Source of the DNA: an uncultured bacterium
GTDB lineage: Bacteria; Verrucomicrobiota; Lentisphaeria; Victivallales; UBA1829
Reading direction: 5' to 3'
Length of the DNA: 64,000 nucleotides
NCBI GenBank assembly: GCA_902774245.1
Contig: CACYHQ010000006.1
Location: 62,001-126,000 of the forward strand
The position numbers and the translations under genes were made by a program. A model generated the notes under the pieces. That model saw nothing but the letters and a program-made list of their open reading frames with translations, was not told the DNA's origin and did not search any database. The stretch's first letter is position 1, and each line of letters begins with the position of its first letter. Below are positions 57,202 through 64,000 of this stretch, in pieces.

Positions 57202-60200
57202 TCAGCGGGCGGCGTGTGCGAGTGCGTTTCGGTATTCGACGGGGAAGATGCGGACGAATTTCGGGCGGTACTGCTCCCAGTCGGAGAGCATGCGCGCAGC
57301 CTTCCTGCTGCCGGTTTCGTGGAAATACTCCTCCAGCAGGGACTTCAGCTCGTGTTCGGCTTCGGTGCCGGACTCGATGCTTTCCAGGTCGATGCCGTCC
57401 GTGCTGCAGCTGAGGTCGAAATGGCCCTTCTCATCGTAGATGTACGCCAGCCCGCCGGTCATGCCGGCGGCGAAGTTCACGCCCACGTGTCCGAGCACGA
57501 CCACGCGGCCGCCGGTCATGTATTCGCAGCCGTGGTCGCCCACGCCCTCGGCGACGAGCGTCATGCCGCTGTTGCGGATGGCGAAGCGTTCGCCCGCGAT
57601 GCCGTAGAGGAAGATCTTGCCCGAGGTGCCGCCGTACCCGATCACGTTTCCGGCGATCACGTTGTTCTCGGCGTCGTAGCCCGCGTTTTCGGGCGGACGG
57701 ATCACGATCTTGCCGCCGGAAAGGCCCTTGCCGACGAAGTCGTTCGCCTCGCCCTCCAGACGGAGCGTGACGCCCTTCGGCAGGAACGCGCCGAAACTCT
57801 GTCCGGCGGTGCCGGTGAGGTTGACCTGGATCGTGTCCTCGGCGAGCTTGTTTTCGCCGAACTTCTCCGCCACGATCCCGGCAAGTTCCGCGCCCGCGGT
57901 GCGGTCGGAGTTCGTGATGACGGTGGAAATGCTTTCCTTTTTTCCGTTCAGTTTCAGCTTCGGCAGGATGGCGCGGCGGTCGAAGTTCACGAGTTCATAC
58001 GGCGCTTCGTTCGCGTCGAAATGAACCGCGTTGCCCTTGACCTGCTCGAAAATCTTGCTGAAATCGAGGCGGATGGTCTTGTAGAAATCGACCGCATGAT
58101 TCGTTTCGAGCAGGTCGGAGCGTCCGCACGCCTCTTCCAGCGAATGCAGGCCGAGCGAGGCGAGGTGTTCGCGGACCTCCTGCGCGATGAACCGCAGGAA
58201 GTTGATGATATATTCGGGCTTGCCCGCGAAGCGTTTGCGGAGCTCGGGATCCTGCGTAGCCACACCCATCGGGCAGGTATTGCTGTGGCACTGGCGCATC
58301 ATCACGCAGCCGATGCAGACGAGGATCGTGGTGGCGAATCCGAATTCCTCCGCGCCGAGCAGCGCGGCGATGACCACGTCGCGCCCGGTCTTCAGCTGGC
58401 CGTCCACCTGGAGCTTGATCTTGCCGCGCAGGCCGTTCAGCACGAGCGTCTGCTGGGCTTCCGCCACACCGAGTTCCCACGGGAGTCCGGCGTGCTTGAT
58501 GCTGGTGAGCGGGGACGCGCCCGTGCCGCCGTCGTGGCCGGAGACCAGCACCACGTCAGCGTGCGCCTTGGCGACGCCCGCGGCGACCGTGCCGACGCCG
58601 AGCTCGGAGACGAGTTTCACGGAGATGCGCGCCTTCGGGTTGGCGTTGCGGAGGTCGTAAATGAGCTGGGCGAGGTCCTCGATGGAGTAGATGTCGTGGT
58701 GCGGCGGCGGGGAGATGAGCGTGACGCCGGGCATGGCGTGGCGGATCTTCGCGACGAATTCGTTGACCTTGTGGCCGGGCAGCTGTCCGCCCTCGCCGGG
58801 CTTGGCTCCCTGCGCCATCTTGATCTGGATGTCGCGGGCGTTGCGGAGGTATTCGATCGTGACGCCGAACCGTCCGCTGGCGACCTGCTTGATCGCGGAA
58901 TTGAACTCGGTGCCGAAACGTTCGGAGTTCTCGCCGCCCTCGCCGCTGTTGCTCATCGCGCCGACCGCGTTCATGGCTTTCGCGATGGTCTCGTGCGCCT
59001 CGGGACTGAGGGAGCCGAGGCTCATCGCGCCGGAAACGAAGCGTTTCAGGATGCTTTCGACGCTTTCGACCTCATCGACGGAGATCGCGCGTTTCTTTTT
59101 GAACTGGAAGAGGCCGCGCAGGGTGCACAGGCGGTGCGCCTGGTCGTCGATCATGCGGCTGTACTCCTTGAACTTGCCGTAATCGCCTTTCTGCACGGCC
59201 TGACGGAACGTGCCCAGCGATTCGGGCGTCCAGAGGTGCGCCTCGCCGTCCTTGCGGTAACGGTACTGGCCGCCGCCGGGGAGCAGCGGGGATTCGGCGC
59301 ATTCCGCGGCGGACGCGCGCAGGACTGCCTCGTGGGCGATCTCCGCGAGTCCGATGCCGCCGACGCGGCTGGCCGTGCCGGGGAGGAATTCGCGGAGGAA
59401 ATCGGGATTCAGGCCGACCGCCTCGAACGCCTGCGCGGAACGGTAGCTCCGGAGCGTGGAGATGCCAAGTTTGGACATGATCTTCAGCAGGCCCTTGTCG
59501 ACTGCCTTGATGTAATTGCTCGCGGCGGTCACGGGATCAAGCCCGAGCGCGCCGGAATTCGCCAGCGCGGACACCGTGGCGAGCGCCAGATACGGATTCA
59601 CCGCGGTCGCGCCGTAGCCCAGCAGCAGCGCGAAATGCATGACCTCGCGCACCTCGCCGGACTGCACGATCAGGCCGGTTTCCGGACGGAGCCCGGCGTC
59701 GACCAGAGCGCGGTTCGCGGCGGAACACGACAGCAGGCTCGGGATCGCCGCCTGCCCCTCCGGCAGATCGCGGTCGGACAGGATCAGGATGTGTTCGCCC
59801 GCCTTCGCGGCCGCGACTGCCTGTTCTTCGAGGTTTTTCAGCGCGGCGCGCAGCGCGGCCTCCCCGCCCTTCGCCGGGAATCCGCAGCTCAGGGTGCGCG
59901 AACGGTACCCCTGCACGCCGAAGTTCTGAAGATGGCGGAGCTCGTCGTCGGTGAGGACCGGGCGGCGGAGTTTGATGAGGCGGGCGTGTTCGGGCGTTTC
60001 CTCCAGGATGTTGCCCTTGTTGCCGATGTAGGTCATCAGGCTCATCACAAGTTCCTCGCGGATCGGATCGATCGGCGGGTTCGTGACCTGCGCGAAGAGC
60101 TGTTTGAAATACTGGAACAGCAGCTGCGGACGTTCGGAGAGCACGGCGAGCGCGGCGTCGTTGCCCATCGACCCGACCGGCTCCTTGCCCTGGATCGCCA

Positions 60201-61617
60201 TCGGCTTCAGGATCACATCCATGTCCTCGCGGGTGTACCCGAAGAAACGCTGTCTGTGCGTCAGGTCCTCCTCCGGGCGCGAGGCGGTGATGTCGGTGAA
60301 GAGGCCGTGCACGGAGAGGCGGTTCTCCTCGACCCAGCGGCGGTACGGCTTGCTGCGCGCCAGACGGTTCTTGACCTCCGAATCCGGCACGATGCGGTGA
60401 TTCTCCATGTCCAGCAGGATGATCTCGCCGGGTTTCAGGCGGCCCTTCAGCTCCACGTCTTCGGCGGGAATATCCAACACGCCGGTCTCGCTCGCGAGCA
60501 CGAAAAGACCGTCTTTACATTTTGTGTATCGTGCCGGACGCAGGCCGTTGCGGTCCAGGATCGCGCCCGCGTTCACGCCGTCGGAGAACGCGATGGCGGC
60601 GGGACCGTCCCACGGCTCCATGAGCGCGGAGTGGTATTCGAAGAACCCGCGCACGTCGCGTCCCATATAATATTTCGCGCCCCACGCCTGCGGGATCAGC
60701 ATCAGCATGGCGTGTTCCGGGGAACGCCCCGCGGCGACGAGCAGTTCGAACATGTTGTCGAGCGAGGCGGAATCGCTCTGTCCGGGTTCGATCAGCGGGA
60801 GCAGTTTCGCGAGGTCGTCGCCGAACAGCTCGCTCTTCAGGAGATGCTCGCGCGCCTTCATGGCGTTCAGGTTGCCGCGCAGGGTGTTGATTTCGCCGTT
60901 GTGCGCCAGGTAGCGGAACGGATGCGCCAGCTGCCACGTCGGGAACGTGTTCGTGCTGTAGCGCTGGTGCACGATCGCGAGGCGCGAACGGAATAGCTCG
61001 TCGTCGAGGTCGGGATAGAACTGTTCCAGCTGGGTCGCAAGAAGCAGTCCTTTATAGACGATATTGCGCGACGACATGCTGCAGATGTAAAGGTCGAGCT
61101 TGCGCTTCTCGATCAGGCGGCGCATCACGAAGAGCTTGCGTTCGAACGCCGCGTTGTCCTCGAAATACCGTCCGTCGATGAAGAGCTGACGGATCACCGG
61201 CATGTTCTTGCGGGCGGTGCGGCCGATCTTCTCCGGCACGACCGGGACTTCGCGCCAGCCCAGGACGCCGCCGCCTTCCGCGCGGATGACGTCTTCCACA
61301 TCCTGTTCCGCGCCGAGTCCGCCGAAGACCATCGCAACGGCGTATTTCCCGGCTTCGGGCAGTTTCTTCACGCCGGATTTCGCACGGAAGAACTCATCGG
61401 GCATGGAGAGCAGAAGCCCGGCGCCGTCGCCGGTTTCCGGATCGCTTCCGGCCGCGCCGCGGTGCATCAGGCGGCACAGGATCGTAATTCCTTTTGTTAC
61501 AATATCGTGCGATGCGCGCCCGTTGAGGTCGGCGACCATGCCGACGCCGCATGCGTCATGCTCCTGCCGCGGATCGTAGAGTCCCTGCGGTTGCTGTCGA
61601 AAGATTTGCTGTTCCAT
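57202..61617 (-). CDS. gltB: Glutamate synthase large subunit
   Basis: 1471 aa, normal length. ATG 61617 gives a 22-residue propeptide (ending DPRQEHDA) before the N-terminal nucleophile Cys23 (CGVG) of the class II glutamine amidotransferase. Then the central domain (about 440-750), the FMN/synthase barrel (about 800-1200) with ISPPPHHDIYSIEDL, GHDGGTGASPL and the 3Fe-4S segment CIGCVMMRQCHSNTCPMG, and the C-terminal GXGXG beta-helix. AAAGGC before the start is a weak Shine-Dalgarno. A sigma54-type promoter lies about 50 bases upstream, and gltD follows in the same operon. Confidence 0.96.
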   Translation of the reverse strand: MEQQIFRQQPQGLYDPRQEHDACGVGMVADLNGRASHDIVTKGITILCRLMHRGAAGSDPETGDGAGLLLSMPDEFFRAKSGVKKLPEAGKYAVAMVFGGLGAEQDVEDVIRAEGGGVLGWREVPVVPEKIGRTARKNMPVIRQLFIDGRYFEDNAAFERKLFVMRRLIEKRKLDLYICSMSSRNIVYKGLLLATQLEQFYPDLDDELFRSRLAIVHQRYSTNTFPTWQLAHPFRYLAHNGEINTLRGNLNAMKAREHLLKSELFGDDLAKLLPLIEPGQSDSASLDNMFELLVAAGRSPEHAMLMLIPQAWGAKYYMGRDVRGFFEYHSALMEPWDGPAAIAFSDGVNAGAILDRNGLRPARYTKCKDGLFVLASETGVLDIPAEDVELKGRLKPGEIILLDMENHRIVPDSEVKNRLARSKPYRRWVEENRLSVHGLFTDITASRPEEDLTHRQRFFGYTREDMDVILKPMAIQGKEPVGSMGNDAALAVLSERPQLLFQYFKQLFAQVTNPPIDPIREELVMSLMTYIGNKGNILEETPEHARLIKLRRPVLTDDELRHLQNFGVQGYRSRTLSCGFPAKGGEAALRAALKNLEEQAVAAAKAGEHILILSDRDLPEGQAAIPSLLSCSAANRALVDAGLRPETGLIVQSGEVREVMHFALLLGYGATAVNPYLALATVSALANSGALGLDPVTAASNYIKAVDKGLLKIMSKLGISTLRSYRSAQAFEAVGLNPDFLREFLPGTASRVGGIGLAEIAHEAVLRASAAECAESPLLPGGGQYRYRKDGEAHLWTPESLGTFRQAVQKGDYGKFKEYSRMIDDQAHRLCTLRGLFQFKKKRAISVDEVESVESILKRFVSGAMSLGSLSPEAHETIAKAMNAVGAMSNSGEGGENSERFGTEFNSAIKQVASGRFGVTIEYLRNARDIQIKMAQGAKPGEGGQLPGHKVNEFVAKIRHAMPGVTLISPPPHHDIYSIEDLAQLIYDLRNANPKARISVKLVSELGVGTVAAGVAKAHADVVLVSGHDGGTGASPLTSIKHAGLPWELGVAEAQQTLVLNGLRGKIKLQVDGQLKTGRDVVIAALLGAEEFGFATTILVCIGCVMMRQCHSNTCPMGVATQDPELRKRFAGKPEYIINFLRFIAQEVREHLASLGLHSLEEACGRSDLLETNHAVDFYKTIRLDFSKIFEQVKGNAVHFDANEAPYELVNFDRRAILPKLKLNGKKESISTVITNSDRTAGAELAGIVAEKFGENKLAEDTIQVNLTGTAGQSFGAFLPKGVTLRLEGEANDFVGKGLSGGKIVIRPPENAGYDAENNVIAGNVIGYGGTSGKIFLYGIAGERFAIRNSGMTLVAEGVGDHGCEYMTGGRVVVLGHVGVNFAAGMTGGLAYIYDEKGHFDLSCSTDGIDLESIESGTEAEHELKSLLEEYFHETGSRKAARMLSDWEQYRPKFVRIFPVEYRNALAHAAR

Positions 61618-61667
61618 GTTTTTGCCTTTCTTCGTCAAGTTCAAATTGAAATAGATCAGCGGTGTTT

Positions 61668-61683
61668 AGCAAATCCCATGCCA
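61668..61683 (-). promoter_or_regulatory. Sigma54-type promoter of gltBD
   Basis: Minus strand TGGCAT-GGGAT-TTGCT: the invariant GG (complement of 61681-61682) and GC (complement of 61669-61670) are separated by exactly 10 bp, as in the -24/-12 consensus TGGCAC-N5-TTGCA. Predicted start near 61657, about 40 bases before the gltB ATG. No convincing sigma70 promoter is seen for gltB. Confidence 0.72.
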
Positions 61684-61716
61684 ACGCTCATTTCAGCGGA
61701 AACGCGACCAACACTT

Positions 61717-61731
61717 TTACAGGTTTTGTAA
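61717..61731. promoter_or_regulatory. Dyad operator 1, TTACA-N5-TGTAA
   Basis: Perfect 15-bp inverted repeat TTACAGGTTTTGTAA, centred 58-67 bp upstream of the gltB promoter. Same architecture as 61748-61762. Position fits an upstream activating sequence for a sigma54 activator. Confidence 0.68.
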
Positions 61732-61747
61732 TCATGTAATTTCGTAT

Positions 61748-61762
61748 TTACAAATCGTGTAA
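61748..61762. promoter_or_regulatory. Dyad operator 2, TTACA-N5-TGTAA
   Basis: TTACAAATCGTGTAA, centre 31 bp (three helical turns) from dyad 1, so both would be bound on the same DNA face. An extra half-site TGTAA at 61735-61739 lies between them. Confidence 0.68.
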
Positions 61763-61794
61763 TATCCATTCGCCGTTCCCGCCTCACCGCCGTT

Positions 61795-61810
61795 TGGCAT
61801 GTTTTATGCT
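61795..61810 (+). promoter_or_regulatory. Sigma54-type promoter of purF-carA
   Basis: Plus strand TGGCAT-GTTTT-ATGCT: GG at 61796-61797 and GC at 61808-61809 with 10 bp between. One departure from consensus (A for the first T of TTGC). Predicted start near 61820, about 50 bases before the purF ATG. Confidence 0.6.
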
Positions 61811-61872
61811 TTATCACCCCACGAAAAACAGTATCAAAATCTTCTTAACTCCGCACGGAAAGGAGTACCGCA

Positions 61873-63594
61873 ATGTCTGATGCGGTCAAACACGAATGCG
61901 CGGTCGCGCTGCTCCGGCTTCGCAAACCTCAGGAATACTATTTCAGCAAGTACGGCAGCGCCGACTACGGATTCAGCAAGATGGCGCTCCTGCTCGAAAA
62001 ACAGCACAACCGCGGACAGGACGGCGCCGGGATCGCGTCGCTGTATTTGAATCCGGAACCGGGTCTGCCGGCGTATCGCGTGGAACGTTCCGCCGCCTCG
62101 GAAGACCCGCTGGCGGACCTGCTCGGACGGTGCGGCGGCGCGCCGGGATTCGACGGCGGCATCCTGCTGGGACATCTGCGCTACGCGACCTACGGACGGC
62201 ACGAGGAATCCGCCTGCCATCCGTTCGTGCACGATTCGAACTGTCTGCGGCGGACCCTGCTGCTCGCGGGGAATTTCAACCTCACGGGCGCGCACGACCT
62301 CTTTGATAAATTTCTGAAGCTCGGACACCATCCGAAAAGCAAGGCGGACGGCTACCTGATCCTCCAGATCATCGCGCACTACCTGGAACAGGACTCCAAT
62401 CTTCACCCCGGTTCGCCGGACTGGGCGAAGATCCTGCGGCAGGCATTGAACGGCCTTGACGGCGCGTTCACGCTCTGCGGCTTCAACGGCGCAGGCGACG
62501 CTTTTACCATCCGGGACCCCCATGCGATACGTCCCGGATATTTTTATTTTGACGACGAGGTATTCGCGGCGGCGAGCGAACGTCCCGCGATCCAGGCGGC
62601 GTTCGACTGCGCCACGTCCGAGGTCATGGAGATCCCGCCGGGCAAGGCGGTGATCGCGCGTGCGGACGGCGGGGTGGAGATCCTCGACTGTCTGGAGCCC
62701 GCCGAACGCCGCAGCTGCGTCTTCGAGCGCATCTATTTCTCGCGTCCGAACGACGCGGACATCCACCGCGAACGCAAACGCCTCGGCAAATCTCTTGTTC
62801 CGGCGGTGCTTCAGGCGGCGGACAACGATTTCGACACGACATTTTTCAGCTATATCCCGAATTCCGCGCGCGTCAGCTACCATGGCATGCTCGAAACGCT
62901 CTTCACGATGGCGGCGCATCAGGACCGTCTCGTGCGCTTCGGCGAAATCGCGATCAAGGACGCGAAATTCCGCACGTTCATCGCCGACGCCGACAGCCGC
63001 CGCGAGCTCTACATGCACGTCTACGACGTGACCTACGGGCTGATCCGGCCGGGCGTGGACACGCTGGTCGTGCTGGACGACTCCATCGTGCGCGGCAACA
63101 CCATGCGGAACGCGATTCTGCCGATCCTCGACCGCCTCGGCCCGAAACGCATTATTGTGGCGAGCTCCGCGCCCCCGGTCAAATACCCCGACTGCTACGG
63201 TATCGACATGGCGTGCGCGGGCGATCTGGCGGCGTTTCAGGCCGCGGTCGCGATCCTGAAGCGCACCGACCGCGAAAGCGTTCTGAACCGCGCCTGCGAG
63301 GCGGCGAGGAAAGCGCTCTCCGGCGGCGCGCCAAACGAAAACCACATGCGCGACATCTACGACGCCATTGAGGAGAACGAGCTCCACGAAGAGATCGCGC
63401 GTCTCCTCACTCCGCCCGGACTCAAGGCGGAACTCAAGGTCGTCTACCAGACCGTCGAGGCGCTGCATTCCTGCTGCCCGGACTACCCCGGCGACTGGTA
63501 TTTCACGGGGGACTACCCCACGCCCGGCGGCATCCGCACGGCGAACCGCGCGCTGGTGAACTTCATGGAAAACAATCAGGAAAGAGCATACTGA
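61873..63594 (+). CDS. purF: Amidophosphoribosyltransferase (PurF-like)
   Basis: 573 aa. ATG follows AAAGGAG. First step of purine synthesis: glutamine plus PRPP to phosphoribosylamine. A short propeptide precedes the likely N-terminal nucleophile Cys9 (KHECAVALL). The glutaminase domain shows HNRGQDGAGIAS and LLGHLRYATYG; the phosphoribosyltransferase domain shows the PRPP motif VVLDDSIVRGNT and SSAPPVKYPDCYGIDM. It is longer than E. coli PurF (505 aa), with an extended C-terminus ending in a YPGDWYFTGDYPTPGG segment, as in a Bacteroidetes-like long form. It is one base from carA. Confidence 0.9.
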   Translation: MSDAVKHECAVALLRLRKPQEYYFSKYGSADYGFSKMALLLEKQHNRGQDGAGIASLYLNPEPGLPAYRVERSAASEDPLADLLGRCGGAPGFDGGILLGHLRYATYGRHEESACHPFVHDSNCLRRTLLLAGNFNLTGAHDLFDKFLKLGHHPKSKADGYLILQIIAHYLEQDSNLHPGSPDWAKILRQALNGLDGAFTLCGFNGAGDAFTIRDPHAIRPGYFYFDDEVFAAASERPAIQAAFDCATSEVMEIPPGKAVIARADGGVEILDCLEPAERRSCVFERIYFSRPNDADIHRERKRLGKSLVPAVLQAADNDFDTTFFSYIPNSARVSYHGMLETLFTMAAHQDRLVRFGEIAIKDAKFRTFIADADSRRELYMHVYDVTYGLIRPGVDTLVVLDDSIVRGNTMRNAILPILDRLGPKRIIVASSAPPVKYPDCYGIDMACAGDLAAFQAAVAILKRTDRESVLNRACEAARKALSGGAPNENHMRDIYDAIEENELHEEIARLLTPPGLKAELKVVYQTVEALHSCCPDYPGDWYFTGDYPTPGGIRTANRALVNFMENNQERAY

Positions 63595-63595
63595 C

Positions 63596-64000
63596 ATGGA
63601 CGAATATAAGGATTTGTGGAAACAGCAGCGCGAACGGAAGGCGTTTCTCGCGCTCGCGGACGGCACGGTCTTCCACGGCTACGCGTTCGGCGACCTGCAC
63701 GACCGCACGGGCGAAGCCGTGTTCAATACCGGCATGACCGGATATCAGGAGATCATCTCCGACCCGTCCTACGCGGGGCAGTTCGTGACGCTCACGACCG
63801 CCGAGGTCGGCAATTACGGCTGCACGCAGGAGGACATGGAATCGCGGAGCCTCTTCCTCAACGGCTTGATCATACAGGAACTCAATCCCGCCTCGAACTG
63901 GCGTTCCCGCGAGGAACTGTCTGCGATCATGAAGCGGTACGGCAAACCCGGCCTCGCCGGAGTCGACACGCGCGCGCTGACGCTGCATCTGCGCACGAAA
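63596..64000 (+). CDS. carA: Carbamoyl-phosphate synthase small subunit, 3' partial
   Basis: 135 codons present, cut by the window end. ATG 63596 lies one base after the purF stop and follows AGGAAAG. The CarA N-terminal domain is clear: LALADGTVFHGYAFG, GEAVFNTGMTGYQEIISDPSYAGQ, and PGLAGVDTRALTLHLR. The C-terminal glutaminase domain is beyond the window. With purF it forms a transcription unit of glutamine-using nucleotide genes. Confidence 0.93.
   Translation, partial: MDEYKDLWKQQRERKAFLALADGTVFHGYAFGDLHDRTGEAVFNTGMTGYQEIISDPSYAGQFVTLTTAEVGNYGCTQEDMESRSLFLNGLIIQELNPASNWRSREELSAIMKRYGKPGLAGVDTRALTLHLRTK

Noticed and set aside
54526..60996. A 2,156-codon open frame on the plus strand
   Set aside because: It lies antisense to the activator, gltD and gltB; GC-rich codon bias opens the opposite frame. 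The protein is composed of shadow-type His/Arg/Val-rich sequence without domains.
61735..61752. GlnR/TnrA-type box TGTNA-N7-TNACA before gltB
   Set aside because: The spacing is N8 (TGTAA-N8-TTACA), not N7, and that regulator is a Firmicutes feature; the paired TTACA-N5-TGTAA dyads explain the sequence better.

Overview
The window is 64 kb of a GC-rich bacterial chromosome carrying both housekeeping and accessory genes. The mix points to the PVC group, most plausibly a Lentisphaerae/Victivallales-like bacterium from an anaerobic or gut setting. It includes Sel1 proteins, secreted glycoside hydrolases (GH97, GH9), lipoproteins with Gly/Gln-rich linkers, a MetH plus YitJ-like enzyme with a B12 importer, and sigma54 control. 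This taxonomic placement is inference; no rRNA gene is present.

Layout. 0-5.3 kb: two Sel1-repeat proteins and three unrecognised small proteins, with near-identical upstream leaders and promoters duplicated between them. 5.5-7.5 kb: secreted GH97 glycosidase. 7.7-11.2 kb (minus): operon of three paralogous Cys-rich proteins. 11.4-20.2 kb: small lipoprotein, then cobalamin-dependent methionine synthase, a bifunctional methyltransferase/MTHFR, and BtuF-BtuC-BtuD with ATGA overlaps, forming a B12/methionine module. 20.3-26 kb: tyrS, a bacterial XPB helicase with a Bax1-like nuclease, and a PutP-type symporter. 26-28 kb: AT-richer DUF262/HNH defence-like gene. 28-37 kb: esterase lipoprotein, LemA, TPM protein, NYN-cold-shock fusion, MlaE-MlaF-MlaD transport genes, a putative glycosidase and a flavoprotein. 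37.5-46.3 kb: GH9 enzyme, alanine dehydrogenase, pseudopilin-like protein, secreted metallopeptidase, YigZ-family protein, and an esterase with a large Gly-rich repeat region. 46.6-48.6 kb: hotdog thioesterase and a double solute-binding lipoprotein.

49.0-54.0 kb: a compact integrative element of 4,894 bp, bounded by 53-bp perfect direct repeats and inserted at the 3' end of tRNA-Thr(CGU). It encodes a tyrosine integrase, two excisionase/AlpA-like proteins, a winged-helix initiator-like protein and small accessory proteins, but no visible structural, mobilisation or resistance genes. Four 22-23-bp iterons lie inside the initiator gene and fall in different reading frames, which suggests a lambda-O-like origin embedded in the initiator.

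54.2-64 kb: nitrogen and glutamine metabolism. A NifA-type sigma54 activator, gltD and gltB lie on the minus strand; purF and carA lie on the plus strand. The gltB/purF intergenic region holds two back-to-back sigma54-type promoters placed symmetrically around two TTACA-N5-TGTAA dyads. The simplest model is that the adjacent activator binds these dyads and switches on glutamate synthase and the glutamine-dependent nucleotide genes together. Across the window many genes share a promoter style, TTGAAA-like, 16-18 bp, then TATATT/TATGTT, often preceded by TGC.
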